Assembly: GCF_011601275.1 (NCBI RefSeq)
Contig: NZ_JAAOLY010000015.1
Location: 98,129 to 162,128 of the forward strand
Direction of reading: 5' to 3'
Origin: Janthinobacterium lividum
GTDB taxonomy: Bacteria; Pseudomonadota; Gammaproteobacteria; Burkholderiales; Burkholderiaceae_D
DNA length: 64,000 bases
Position 1 is the stretch's first letter. Each line of letters opens with the position of its first letter. The notes below the pieces were generated by a model that worked only from the letters and a program-made list of their open reading frames with translations, was not told where the DNA came from and did no database searches. The translations under genes and the position numbers were made by a program. Shown one piece after another: positions 8,090 to 17,226 of the stretch.

Positions 8090-10555
8090 TCAGCGCTGCT
8101 CGATGCGCGCTTCCGACAACGCCCCTTCCAGCGCCTGTACTTCATCCTCCTGCAAGGCCAGCAAGGCATTCAGGTCGCCTTGCAACTTGTACATTCTTTT
8201 CAGCTGCGCCATGCCGCGCCGGCGCAGCTTGCCCGGCACGCCAGGGCGCAGCAGGCAAGACTTCAAATGTTCGGCCAGTTCGCCCGCCTGCGCATACTGT
8301 TCCCGCTCAATCATGCCTTGCAACATCAAGATCATGCTGGCCAGGGTGTCCGGCTCGGCCCCTTCATGACCGTTGGCGCGGCCGGCCAGGATGGTTTCCT
8401 GCAAATGCCGCGCGCCGTCGAGCACGCTGTCCGCATGCCCCGTGACGGGCGCGTTCAACAGCCGGTCGCTGCCGCTGAGGACGGCGTCTTCCAGCAGGCG
8501 CGCCGCCTCGCTGTCGCCCTGCTGCTGCAAAGTGCCGGCCAATTGCGTCTTGCTGTGCAAGGTATCGAGGTGGTCTTCGCCCAGCAGGCGCGCATGCACT
8601 TCCAGCACCTGCTCCTGCACGCTGCGCGCCGCATCGAGTTCACCGCGCCGCAGCAGCGCCTCGGCCAGCTTGCGCTGGCTCATCAGGGTTTCCGGATGGT
8701 CGAGCCCTCGCGTGCGCTCGCGCGCCGCCACCTGGTCTTCATGCAACTGGCGCGCGCCGGCCCAGTCGCCCTGCCCGGCCACGATGTCGGCCAGCAAGTC
8801 GCGCGTGGAGAGGGTGACCGCATGATCGCCGCCCAGACGCCTTTCCTGCACCTGCAGCACGGCGGCAAGCAGGCGCCGCGCGCCCTCCAGGTCGCCTTCG
8901 CGTCCCAGCGCCTGCGCCAGGGCCAGCTTGCTGCGCAAGGTATCGCCATGCTCGGCGCCAAACAGGCGCTCGCGCGCAGCCACCACCGTGCCCAGCACTT
9001 GCTGCGCCTGTGCCAGCCGGCCCATGCGCAGCAAGGTCGCGGCGCGGCCATCCATCGCATCGAGGGTCAGCGGATGCTCGCCGCCCACCTGGCGCGCATA
9101 GGTGGCCAGTACCGTATCCTGCAGCAATAGCGCCGCCGCCAGCTCGCCCTGCTGCAACAGGGTTTGCGCCAGGCAGGCCCGTGCGGCCAGGGTATCGGGA
9201 TGCTCGCTACCCAGCACGCGTTCGCGTACGTCGAGCACGTCTTCTTCCAGGAAACGGGCTTCATCGAGCTTGCCTAGCTGGCGCAGCAGACGCGCCATGC
9301 CGCTCTTGCACGCCAGGCTGTCGGGATGCTCCTCGCCCAGCAGGCGCACGCGGATCTCGACACTCTGGCGAAAGGCGTCGAGCGCCTGCGCACTGCGCCC
9401 GTCCTTGCGGTACAGCTCGCCCAGGCGGGCCAGGTCGCGCGCCAGCGGCAGGGCCACGGCGCGGCCCGGTTCGGCCAGCAAGGCCTGGCGCGCTTCGCTG
9501 ATGGCGCCCAGCAAGGCGATTTCACGGCTCGACTGCCATGGGAAGTAGCCGCCCGTCAGCCACTGCAAAAAAGCTTCGAAGGTGCGCGTGAGGGAAAAGC
9601 GGTCGCCGCCCTGGTCGATGCGCACGGCCAATTGCTCGCCATAGGCAAAGGTTTTCGTCTGCTGCAGCTGGACTTCGTCGAAATAGCTGTCGAGGGCGAC
9701 CTGCGGCAATCCATAGGAGGTGCGCAGCAGCCGCTCGAACATGGGCTGGAAGCCGGCGATACCCTTGTGCGCATCGCCTCGGCGCCACTCGGCGCGCTGC
9801 GCGCCATCGCCCATTTCTATGCGCGAAGGCAAGGGATACACGAGCAGCGGACGCTGTTCGTCTTCATGGCTGCGGCGGTATTCGATGGCCCGCGTGACAA
9901 GCGCGTCGACACCTTCCAGGCTTTGACGGTTCGGCGTGAAAACCACCACCAGCTTTTTCGGCAGCAAGGTGGTGCAGATTCCGGCGCTGTCCGTGCGGCC
10001 CGTGCGCGAATCGACGAGCACGTAGCGAAAATGCTGGGCCAGGGTATCGGCGAAGCAGCGGAACAGGGCCGGGCACGTGTCGAACAGCTGATCCCAGCGC
10101 ATCTGCGCCAGGCGCTCGCTGTAGCTGGCGTCGAAGCGCCCCGCGCGCATCAGGTACAGCGGACTGCCCTGGTCGACGCGCACCACGTACTGCTGCCAGT
10201 CGATAGCGTCGAGCACGCGCCGGGCCAGCGCCGCATCCTCGCGCCCAGTCCCCTGACCGCCGGCGCGCCCGCCCGCCGTTTCCAGGCTGATGCGTTCGAG
10301 CTGCTGGCGGCACGCTTCAAAAAACTCGAGCACGCCCGGCCGCTCCTCGTGCTGCTCGAAATAATGGTGCAGGCCCGGCGCTTCCATGTCCCAGTCCAGC
10401 ATCAGCACGGGCACGCTGGCGTTTTCACGGCGCGCCAGCAGGACGGCGATGTTCGACAGGGCCATGGTGCGGCCGGTACCGCCCTTGTAGGAATAGAAGG
10501 TGACGACTTCACCAGGGGCGCTCAAAGGCGGCAGGGAGAGGCGTTGGCATTCCAT
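8090..10555 (-). CDS. KGGTGR-variant MinD-like ATPase fused to tetratricopeptide repeats
   Basis: An 821-residue protein. The N-terminal ~330 residues are a SIMIBI/MinD-type NTPase with the deviant P-loop YKGGTGRT (23-30), in which Arg replaces the usual P-loop Lys. It also has LDWDMEAPGL and DSRTGRTD, the hallmarks of the KGGVGR ATPase class. From about 375 to 700 come at least seven 42-residue kinesin-light-chain-type TPRs built on L-G-x-E-H-P-x-T-L, then a helical tail. In actinobacteria such ATPase-TPR proteins accompany TIR-like proteins (FxsT/FxsC), and the class has been placed among NTP-dependent conflict systems. Here it is cotranscribed with a TIR gene 19 bp upstream. The start has AAAGG about 9 bases before it. 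The function is inferred, not shown. Confidence 0.85.
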   Translation of the reverse strand: MECQRLSLPPLSAPGEVVTFYSYKGGTGRTMALSNIAVLLARRENASVPVLMLDWDMEAPGLHHYFEQHEERPGVLEFFEACRQQLERISLETAGGRAGGQGTGREDAALARRVLDAIDWQQYVVRVDQGSPLYLMRAGRFDASYSERLAQMRWDQLFDTCPALFRCFADTLAQHFRYVLVDSRTGRTDSAGICTTLLPKKLVVVFTPNRQSLEGVDALVTRAIEYRRSHEDEQRPLLVYPLPSRIEMGDGAQRAEWRRGDAHKGIAGFQPMFERLLRTSYGLPQVALDSYFDEVQLQQTKTFAYGEQLAVRIDQGGDRFSLTRTFEAFLQWLTGGYFPWQSSREIALLGAISEARQALLAEPGRAVALPLARDLARLGELYRKDGRSAQALDAFRQSVEIRVRLLGEEHPDSLACKSGMARLLRQLGKLDEARFLEEDVLDVRERVLGSEHPDTLAARACLAQTLLQQGELAAALLLQDTVLATYARQVGGEHPLTLDAMDGRAATLLRMGRLAQAQQVLGTVVAARERLFGAEHGDTLRSKLALAQALGREGDLEGARRLLAAVLQVQERRLGGDHAVTLSTRDLLADIVAGQGDWAGARQLHEDQVAARERTRGLDHPETLMSQRKLAEALLRRGELDAARSVQEQVLEVHARLLGEDHLDTLHSKTQLAGTLQQQGDSEAARLLEDAVLSGSDRLLNAPVTGHADSVLDGARHLQETILAGRANGHEGAEPDTLASMILMLQGMIEREQYAQAGELAEHLKSCLLRPGVPGKLRRRGMAQLKRMYKLQGDLNALLALQEDEVQALEGALSEARIEQR

Positions 10556-10574
10556 GACAGGACCTTTTACGTGA

Positions 10575-11180
10575 TTAACGCGGAAAGTGTGGAGGCGGAA
10601 TGGCGCGCCATTCCGGTGGAATATCGGGCAACACGAAACGGCTGCAATCGTGGCCGGGCGGTGTTGACCGCTTGAGCAAGTGGTAATGCGTGGCGATGCG
10701 CTGCACGATGCGTTCGATGTCGGGCAGGTATTGCGGATTCGATTTCAGGTCGCCGCTGGCCAGGGTGTAGCCGGAAAAATCGACGTACAGTCCCGACTCC
10801 GTGATTTGCGGCGGCAAGCCGTCCGGATGGCGCGTCATGATGATGGGGATGATCAAATGGCTGGGCAGTTCATACCAGGCGCGCCGCTCCTGCTCGATCA
10901 GCTGCATGGCGGCAAATTCGCGCCGCGTATAGCCGTGCGCTTCATATTTGGGCGTGTACAGCACGATCATGCAGACGCTCTGGCACATGGCGCGCGCCAC
11001 GCGCAGGTCGATATCGTCGCCGCCGCCCAGTTGCTCGCTGTCGATGAACAGGACCTCCTCGCGGTCCAGGTGCGGCTCCAGATAGCACGCCAGCGCCTCG
11101 ATCAGGTCATTCTTGAACTTGTTCATGAACGCATATTGGCCGTGTGCATAACTCAAGAAACAGCCGTAGCGGATCTCCAT
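10575..11180 (-). CDS. TIR-domain protein
   Basis: A 201-residue protein that is essentially one TIR-like domain. It starts RYGCFLSYAHG (box 1 F-x-S-Y), then FIDSEQLGGGDDI and MIVLYTPKYEAHGYTRREF, with E88 in the position of the catalytic glutamate of NAD-cleaving TIRs, then strand LIIPIIMTRH. I chose ATG at 11178-11180 because an AGGGGG lies 6 bases upstream; ATG at 11211-11213 and a TTG at 11234 are in frame and would add 11-18 residues. It precedes the TPR-ATPase by 19 bp and is almost certainly in one operon with it. TIR proteins act in bacterial immunity as NADases or signal synthases; which applies here is unknown. Confidence 0.82.
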   Translation of the reverse strand: MEIRYGCFLSYAHGQYAFMNKFKNDLIEALACYLEPHLDREEVLFIDSEQLGGGDDIDLRVARAMCQSVCMIVLYTPKYEAHGYTRREFAAMQLIEQERRAWYELPSHLIIPIIMTRHPDGLPPQITESGLYVDFSGYTLASGDLKSNPQYLPDIERIVQRIATHYHLLKRSTPPGHDCSRFVLPDIPPEWRAIPPPHFPR

Positions 11181-11272
11181 GGCATCCCCCTGTTCCCCGT
11201 GCGGCCCTGCCATCGCCGCGCCTTGATCCTGCAAGGCATGCGCTCACTGTAGACCGCTCAGCAACAGCCCTA

Positions 11273-11288
11273 TTTGCGCTGGCGCAAA
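11273..11288. promoter_or_regulatory. Inverted repeat upstream of the TIR-ATPase operon
   Basis: TTTGCGC-TG-GCGCAAA is a perfect 7+2+7 inverted repeat about 93 bases before the TIR start. It is a candidate operator. The rest of 11181-11451 shows no gene. Confidence 0.4.
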
Positions 11289-11419
11289 GATGTGTCTGGC
11301 GTCCTGGACATGCGTCACAATGCCAGAAAATGGCGCGATCACGCCGATTTATGGCATGCCAGGCGCGCAAGCGGGCGCTGCGGGAAAACCGCTACTCGCT
11401 TGATAACAAAGGGAAATAC

Positions 11420-11442
11420 GCCGGCGCGCGGATGGCGCCGGC
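11420..11442 (-). terminator. Probable terminator of the DinG-like helicase gene
   Basis: An 8-bp stem (GCCGGCGC / GCGCCGGC) with a 7-base loop lies 10 bases after the helicase stop. On the minus strand it is followed by the T-rich stretch TATTTCCCTTTGTT. Confidence 0.6.
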
Positions 11443-11451
11443 TAGCAGGAT

Positions 11452-13506
11452 TTAAGCGCCCTTGGCGGGCAGGTTGCGGAAGAACTCCACCACTTCGGCG
11501 GTATCGCGCGTGCGCTTGAACGGCGGCAGGCTTTGCCAGATGCGCTTGCCGTAGGGCTTGGAAATGAGGCGGGGGTCGCAGATCATCAGTACGCCCCGGT
11601 CGCCTTCGTCGCGGATCAGGCGGCCCGCGCCCTGCTTCAGGTTGATGATGGCTTCCGGCAGCGAATGGTGCATGAAACCGTTCTTGCCCTGCTTTTCCAT
11701 CACTTCGATGCGTGCGGCCAGCACGGGATCGTCTGGCGGCGCGAACGGCAGCTTGTCGATGATGACGAGGGACAAGGCATCGCCGCGCACGTCGACGCCT
11801 TCCCAGAAGCTCTGACTACCGATCAGCACGCCATTGCCGGCCGCGCGGAACTGGTCGAGCAATTCCGTGCGGCCCTTTTCCCCCTGCACGAACAGGGGAA
11901 AGTTCAGGCCGCGCTGCTTGAATTCGTCGGCCAGGCGCTCGGCCGCCCGCTTGACGGCGCGCAAGGTGGTGCACAGGAAGAAGGTGCGCCCGCCCGCCGC
12001 TTCGATGATGGGCAAGGCGCAGTCGATGACCGCGTCCGTGTAACCCAGCGAGTTCGGTTGCGGCAGGTTTTGCGGCACGAACAGCAAGCCCTGCTGACCA
12101 TAGTCGAACGGACTCGGCCATGTATGCGACGGCTCGCCCGTCAAGCCCATCTGTTCGGAAAAATGCTTGAAGTCATTTTTCACGGCCAGGGTGGCGGACG
12201 TGAAAATCCAGCTGCGCGGCGTGCCTTCGCGCTGGTTATTGAAGATCGGCGCGATTGACAATGGCGTTTTATGCAACTGCAAGGAGCTGGAAAACGCTTC
12301 CACCCAGAACACGGCCTCTTCGCCGGCCGCCACTTTCGCCTTCGGATCGAACTTCCAGCCGCTCAGCTGCTGCGCCAGCTCGACGCCGCGCACCCGGCAC
12401 TGTTCCAGCGTTTCCGCCCGTTCGGCCTGGGTTTCCAGCACGGCCACCATGCCGTCGAGCTCATCCTTGAGGGTGTCGAGCGCGGGGAAAAAGTCGCTCG
12501 ACGGGGCGATCTGCGGCAAGGACAGGCGCACGATGTCCTGCGGGAACGTCAGACGCAGGTCGCGCGCCGCCTTTTCCACCACCGTGACCGTCTTGGCCCA
12601 GTCGATGCCGCGCGCATGCGCGAGGCCCTCGGCCAGCACGTCGCGGCACAGTTCCAGGATTTGCGAGGTCGACACCGTGTTACCGAAGAACAAGGTCGCC
12701 GTATCGGGAAGCTGGTGCGCCTCATCGAAGATGATGGTATTGGCCGATGGCAGCAATTCGGCCACCCCGGTGTCCTTCAGGGCCACGTCGGCAAAGAACA
12801 AGTGATGGTTGACCACCACCACGTCGGCCTGCTGGGCTTCCTTGCGGGCCTTCATCACAAAGCAATCCTGGTAATACTGGCATTCGGCGCCCATGCAGGT
12901 GTCGCGTGTGGATGTCACCAGATTCCAGATCATGGCGTTTTCCGGCACCTTGGCCAGCTCCGCCTTGTCGCCCGAGCTGGTCATCTTGATGAAGCGCGAG
13001 ATTTCCCGCAAATGCCCCACGTCGTCGCGCGAGGTCATGCGGCCATTCTGCAAGGTGCGTTCCAAGTGGTAATGGCAGACGTAGTTCGAACGGCCCTTGA
13101 GCAAGGCGACGGAAACGGGCGCCTGCAGCGCGGCGCGCACGGTGGGGATATCGCGCAGGAACAATTGATCCTGCAAGTTCTTCGTGCCGGTGGAAACAAT
13201 GGTCTTGCCGCCCCACATCAGGGCCGGCACCAGGTAGGCGAAGGTCTTGCCCGTGCCCGTGCCCGCCTCGGCGATCAGGGTCGTCTGGCTGTCGATGGCG
13301 CTGGCGATGGCTTTCGCCATTTCCGTTTGCGAACGGCGCGGCTTGTAGCTGCCCACGGCCGGACCGAGCGGGCCGCCGGCGCCAAACAGGCGCTCAATGT
13401 CGGCATCGTGCTTGCCAGGCGCCGCCTGCGGTTCGGCTGGCAGACTGGCTTGCAGATCGGCCGGCTGGCCATCTGGGTTTACTGGCAATGAATTGTGATC
13501 GGTCAA
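11452..13506 (-). CDS. DinG/YoaA-type ATP-dependent DNA helicase
   Basis: A 684-residue XPD-like superfamily 2 helicase that unwinds DNA 5' to 3'. Walker A is EAGTGTGKT (80-88), the four iron-sulphur cysteines are C144, C204, C209 and C215, and Walker B is the DEAH box at 261-264. The C-terminal helicase half contains GSQSFWEGVDVRGD and the Q-G-A-G-R-L-I-R motif. It appears complete and active. The likely start is a TTG at 13504-13506; no ATG occurs before residue 63, which would remove the conserved N-terminus. Family members resolve replication-transcription conflicts, R-loops and damage. It is transcribed alone, with a hairpin downstream. Confidence 0.93.
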   Translation of the reverse strand: MTDHNSLPVNPDGQPADLQASLPAEPQAAPGKHDADIERLFGAGGPLGPAVGSYKPRRSQTEMAKAIASAIDSQTTLIAEAGTGTGKTFAYLVPALMWGGKTIVSTGTKNLQDQLFLRDIPTVRAALQAPVSVALLKGRSNYVCHYHLERTLQNGRMTSRDDVGHLREISRFIKMTSSGDKAELAKVPENAMIWNLVTSTRDTCMGAECQYYQDCFVMKARKEAQQADVVVVNHHLFFADVALKDTGVAELLPSANTIIFDEAHQLPDTATLFFGNTVSTSQILELCRDVLAEGLAHARGIDWAKTVTVVEKAARDLRLTFPQDIVRLSLPQIAPSSDFFPALDTLKDELDGMVAVLETQAERAETLEQCRVRGVELAQQLSGWKFDPKAKVAAGEEAVFWVEAFSSSLQLHKTPLSIAPIFNNQREGTPRSWIFTSATLAVKNDFKHFSEQMGLTGEPSHTWPSPFDYGQQGLLFVPQNLPQPNSLGYTDAVIDCALPIIEAAGGRTFFLCTTLRAVKRAAERLADEFKQRGLNFPLFVQGEKGRTELLDQFRAAGNGVLIGSQSFWEGVDVRGDALSLVIIDKLPFAPPDDPVLAARIEVMEKQGKNGFMHHSLPEAIINLKQGAGRLIRDEGDRGVLMICDPRLISKPYGKRIWQSLPPFKRTRDTAEVVEFFRNLPAKGA

Positions 13507-13549
13507 AATATACTTAGGTGAAGGCTGGACTGGACGCTACTGGCGCCCC

Positions 13550-13750
13550 TCAGGCGGGAACGTCGGGCACCAACTGCATTTTCAGCAAGGTGATGTGATC
13601 CTTCAATTGCAATTTGCGCTTTTTCAGGCGGCGCAGCTGCAGCTCGTCATGGTGGCCATCGAGTATCAGCAACTCGATGACGGCATCGAGGTCGCGGTGT
13701 TCCACGTTGAGTTCAATCAGGCGCCGCTCTATTTGCTGTACATCGCTCAT
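13550..13750 (-). CDS. YdcH-like (DUF465) small protein
   Basis: A 66-residue, highly charged, fully helical protein starting MSDVQQIERRL and containing the family phrase RRLKKRKLQLKDHI. The length agrees with DUF465/YdcH proteins, whose biochemical role is unknown. I chose ATG at 13748-13750; the reading frame is open further upstream, but that extension does not look like protein of this family. The gene is 43 bases downstream of the helicase start and on the same strand, without a visible link in function. Confidence 0.85.
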   Translation of the reverse strand: MSDVQQIERRLIELNVEHRDLDAVIELLILDGHHDELQLRRLKKRKLQLKDHITLLKMQLVPDVPA

Positions 13751-13887
13751 GTGTTGCGTTCCAGGCAGTGTTGGTAACAGTGTTGGGAAACCGGCGCGCG
13801 CAGCGTACGCAGGCAGCCATGGTGCGTAGTTTAACCTGCCGCGCGTCTTAGGGCACGCCATTTCCGGCGTGCCCCTGCGCGGCAGTG

Positions 13888-14616
13888 TTATTTGGCCGGC
13901 GGCACAGGCACGGCAGCGGCCGGCGTGCCGGCAGCGGCGGCCGCCGCCTTGGCAGCCTTGGCCTGCGCTTCGGCCTGGCGCTCGGCCAGGCGTTGCGCCA
14001 CCCGTTTCTGGCGCGCCACGGCGTCAGCCTGTTTTTTCGCATATTGCGCTTCGCGGGCCGCGCGGCGCGGCGCTTCGGCGGCATCGTCTGCGGCCTGTTT
14101 CGCCACCTTCGCCGCTTGCTCGGCCTCGCGCTCGGCAAGGCTCTTGCCTTGCGCCTTGAGCGGCGCCGGCTCGGGCGTGACCACTTTCACGGGCTTGGGC
14201 ACGGCCGCGGCCCGCTGCTCGGCGTCGAGACGCGCACTTTCCTGCGTCCTGGCCAGGTCGATATCACGCAGGCGCACGGACTCGGCCCGCTTGAAGTAAT
14301 TCGCTTCCGCGTCGACGGCGCGCAGGCGCACGAGGATCAGGCGGCGCTTTTCCTTGGCCTTGTCGAGGCAGTTATTCACGAAAAACTTGTCGTAGCACTC
14401 GAGTTCGCGCGCGGCAAACTCGTTTTCCGCCGCCTCGCGCTCGCTGGCCGACTGCTTCAGCTTGGCGTCCGCTTCTTCCACGGACAGGGTGGCGGGCACC
14501 TGCGGCGCGCCGACCTCATCCAATGCCGCCGCACCCTGGTGCGCGCAGGCGGACAACGCCAGGACCAGGCCCAGCGCCGCACCCAGCTTGTATAGTGTAT
14601 TTGCCATCATGTCCAT
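13888..14616 (-). CDS. Putative lipoprotein with charged coiled coil
   Basis: A 242-residue protein not recognised as a named family. The N-terminus is a lipoprotein signal (LVLALSACAH lipobox). The central 40-140 region is strongly charged and has a short C-x(7)-C pair (ELECYDKFFVNNC). From about 140 onward it is an Ala/Lys/Glu/Arg-rich helix that probably forms a long coiled coil, ending in a Pro/Ala tail. The start is the first of three clustered ATGs (14614-14616), with AGGG just upstream. Its stop is far from the ydcH-like gene, and its start is 11 bases from the end of zapE, so it may be in the zapE operon. Confidence 0.7.
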   Translation of the reverse strand: MDMMANTLYKLGAALGLVLALSACAHQGAAALDEVGAPQVPATLSVEEADAKLKQSASEREAAENEFAARELECYDKFFVNNCLDKAKEKRRLILVRLRAVDAEANYFKRAESVRLRDIDLARTQESARLDAEQRAAAVPKPVKVVTPEPAPLKAQGKSLAEREAEQAAKVAKQAADDAAEAPRRAAREAQYAKKQADAVARQKRVAQRLAERQAEAQAKAAKAAAAAAGTPAAAVPVPPAK

Positions 14617-14627
14617 TATCCCTAGCC

Positions 14628-15725
14628 TCAAACGATCGCGTCGGCCGCGCCGCGCTGTTCTTTTTCCATGTATTCGCGCGATTGCATCTCGATGATACGC
14701 GAAACGGTGCGGTGAAACTCGTTGGCCAGCATGCCGTTCGTGTACAGCTCGTCAGGCGGCACTTCGGCCGACATGATCAGCTTGACCTTCTGGTCGTAAA
14801 ACACGTCGATCAGCCACGTGAAGCGGCGCGCCTCGGACGACTGCGCCGCCGACATGGCCGGTATGCCGGACAATATCACCGTATGGAAGCGGCTGGCGAT
14901 TTCCAGGTAATCGTTTTGCGAGCGGGGGCCGCCGCACAGGGTGGCGAAATCGAACCAGATGATGCCGCCGGCGCGGCGCAGGCAATGGATTTCGCGGCTC
15001 TCGATGCGGATGCGCGCGTCTTCGTCGGCCGTCTCGGCGATGCGCGTGTAGGCGTCGCGCAAGGCCTTGTCAGTCTCCGCGCCCAGCGGCGTGTAGTAGC
15101 TTTCCACCTGCTCCAGCGCGCGGCCTCGGTAATCGACGCCGGCGTCGACGTTCATCACGTCGAGCTTGTCCTTGAGCAGGGCAATGGTCGGCAGCATGCG
15201 GTCGCGGTGCAGGCCGTCCGGATACAGCAGGTCCGGATCGTAATTCGACGTCATGATGAAGGACACGCCATTGGCGAACAGGGCCGACAGCAGGTTGTAC
15301 AGGATCATCGCATCGGCGATGTCGGAGACGTGGAATTCATCGAAACAGATGAGGCGGTATTTCTTGGCGATGCGCTTGGCCACCTCGTCGAGCGGGTCGG
15401 CCACGCCTTTCAATTCATCGAGTTGCTGGTGCACGCCGCGCATGAATTCGTGGAAGTGCAATCGCGTCTTGCGCACCAGGGGCACGACCGAGTAAAAACT
15501 GTCCATCAGGAACGATTTGCCGCGCCCCACCCCACCCCACATGTACACGCCTTTCGGCACGGCAGGACGGTTCAGCAGGCGCTTGAAGGTGCTCGAGCGC
15601 TGGCCCTTGTAGGCCACCCACTCGTCATAGCACAGCTGCAGGCGGTCGACCGCGCGCCGTTGGGCGGCATCGGCCTTGAAATCACGCTTCTGCAGCGCGT
15701 GCTGGTAAAACTCTTCTACGTTCAT
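14628..15725 (-). CDS. zapE: Cell division protein ZapE (AFG1-like ATPase)
   Basis: A 365-residue P-loop ATPase of the AFG1/LACE1 family. Walker A is GGVGRGKS (64-71) and Walker B is LICFDEFHV, followed by the sensor segment FIMTSNYDPD. In E. coli, ZapE associates with FtsZ at the constricting division ring. I use the ATG at 15723-15725 (MNVEEFYQHAL), the conserved N-terminus of the family, not an upstream in-frame TTG. It lies 70 bases downstream of lpdA on the same strand. Confidence 0.94.
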   Translation of the reverse strand: MNVEEFYQHALQKRDFKADAAQRRAVDRLQLCYDEWVAYKGQRSSTFKRLLNRPAVPKGVYMWGGVGRGKSFLMDSFYSVVPLVRKTRLHFHEFMRGVHQQLDELKGVADPLDEVAKRIAKKYRLICFDEFHVSDIADAMILYNLLSALFANGVSFIMTSNYDPDLLYPDGLHRDRMLPTIALLKDKLDVMNVDAGVDYRGRALEQVESYYTPLGAETDKALRDAYTRIAETADEDARIRIESREIHCLRRAGGIIWFDFATLCGGPRSQNDYLEIASRFHTVILSGIPAMSAAQSSEARRFTWLIDVFYDQKVKLIMSAEVPPDELYTNGMLANEFHRTVSRIIEMQSREYMEKEQRGAADAIV

Positions 15726-15795
15726 GGGATTCGCTTTAACGCACAAGGGCGCCGGCGGAAAAAATCCGCGAGCGCCCCTGCAGGACTAACTACAA

Positions 15796-17226
15796 TTAAA
15801 AGTTCAACGTGCGCTTGTCAATCGCCAGTGCCGCTTCCTTGGTCGCTTCCGACAGGGACGGATGGGCGTGGCAGATGCGCGCGATGTCTTCGGCCGATGC
15901 CTTGAATTCCATCGCAACGACAGCTTCGGAAATCAGTTCGGACGCCATCGGGCCGACGATGTGCACGCCGAGGATTTCATCGGTCGTCGCATCGGCCAGG
16001 AATTTCACCATACCCGAGGTGTCGCCCAGCGCGCGCGCACGGCCGTTGGCCATGAACGGGAAGGTGCCGGCCTTGTAGGCGATGCCTTCCGCCTTCAGGG
16101 TTTGCTCGGTCTTGCCGACCCACGCGATTTCCGGCGAGGTGTAGATCACCCAAGGAATCGTGTTGAAGTTGGTGTGGCCATGCTGGCCGGCGATACGCTC
16201 GGCCACGGCAACGCCTTCTTCTTCGGCCTTGTGCGCCAGCATCGGGCCGCGCACGACGTCGCCCACTGCCCAGACGTTCGGCAGGTTGGTCTTGCAGTCG
16301 CCATCGACGGCGATGAAGCCGCGTTCGTCCAGCTGCAGGCCGACTTTATCGGCGCCCAGGCCGTTCGTGTTCGGCGTGCGGCCGATCGAGATGATCAGCT
16401 TGTCGAACACGGCTTTTTGCGCTTCGCCCTTGGCGTCCACGAATTCCACGGTGACATCTTTCTTGCCTGGCGTGATCGCACCGATCTTGCAACCGAGGTT
16501 GATCTTCAAGCCTTGCTTGGTGAACAGCTTCGACGCTTCCTTGGCGATCTGCTCATCGACGGCGCCCAGGAAGACCGGCAGGCCTTCCAGCACGGTGACG
16601 TCGGAACCCAGGCGGCGCCATACGCTGCCCATTTCCAGGCCGATCACGCCGGCACCGATGACGCCCAGCTTGGCTGGTACGGCGTCGATGGCCAGTGCGC
16701 CCGTGTTTGACAGGATCAGTTTCTCGTCGAATGGTGCGCCCGGCAATTCGCGCGCGTTCGAACCCGTGGCGATGACCACGTGCTTGGCCGTCAGGGTTTC
16801 GTTGGCTTCGCCCGTCACGCTGATGTCATACATGCCAGCGGCGGCGACAGCGAAAGCGGCGCGGCCGTGGAAGAAGGCGATCTTGTTCTTCTTGAACAGG
16901 TACAGGATGCCGTCGTTGTTTTGCTTGACGACGGTGTCTTTGCGCTTGAGCATCTGGCCCAGGTTCAGCTTCAGGCCGGCGACGTCGATGCCGTGCTCGG
17001 CGAAGCTGTGGCCCGCGTGTTCGAAGTGCTCGGACGATTGCAGCAGCGCTTTCGACGGAATGCAGCCGACGTTGGTGCAGGTACCGCCAGGAGCGGCGCC
17101 GCCCTTGGCGTTCGACCACTCGTCGACGCAAGCGACGGAAAAGCCCAGCTGCGCTGCGCGGATGGCGGCGATGTAGCCGCCAGGGCCCGCACCGATGACA
17201 ACTACGTCAAATTGTTTAGTACTCAT
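15796..17226 (-). CDS. lpdA: Dihydrolipoyl dehydrogenase (E3 of 2-oxoglutarate dehydrogenase)
   Basis: A 476-residue flavoprotein that reoxidises dihydrolipoamide on E2 and reduces NAD+. It has the N-terminal FAD fold VVIGAGPGGYIAAI, the redox disulphide C50-x4-C55 in GGTCTNVGCIPSK, a central NAD fold GVIGAGVIGLEMG and the C-terminal catalytic histidine motif CHAHPSLSEA. The length is normal. It is the last gene of odhA-odhB-pspC-lpdA; its start overlaps the end of the small PspC gene by 11 bases. Confidence 0.97.
   Translation of the reverse strand: MSTKQFDVVVIGAGPGGYIAAIRAAQLGFSVACVDEWSNAKGGAAPGGTCTNVGCIPSKALLQSSEHFEHAGHSFAEHGIDVAGLKLNLGQMLKRKDTVVKQNNDGILYLFKKNKIAFFHGRAAFAVAAAGMYDISVTGEANETLTAKHVVIATGSNARELPGAPFDEKLILSNTGALAIDAVPAKLGVIGAGVIGLEMGSVWRRLGSDVTVLEGLPVFLGAVDEQIAKEASKLFTKQGLKINLGCKIGAITPGKKDVTVEFVDAKGEAQKAVFDKLIISIGRTPNTNGLGADKVGLQLDERGFIAVDGDCKTNLPNVWAVGDVVRGPMLAHKAEEEGVAVAERIAGQHGHTNFNTIPWVIYTSPEIAWVGKTEQTLKAEGIAYKAGTFPFMANGRARALGDTSGMVKFLADATTDEILGVHIVGPMASELISEAVVAMEFKASAEDIARICHAHPSLSEATKEAALAIDKRTLNF

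Noticed and set aside
8090..11180. Reading the TIR-ATPase pair as an FxSxx-COOH peptide locus
   Set aside because: No FxSxx-ending peptide frame, radical-SAM or other Fxs gene is present nearby.
13751..13861. Longer N-terminus for the YdcH-like protein
   Set aside because: The extra 37 residues are not family-like, and the conserved MSDV start follows.
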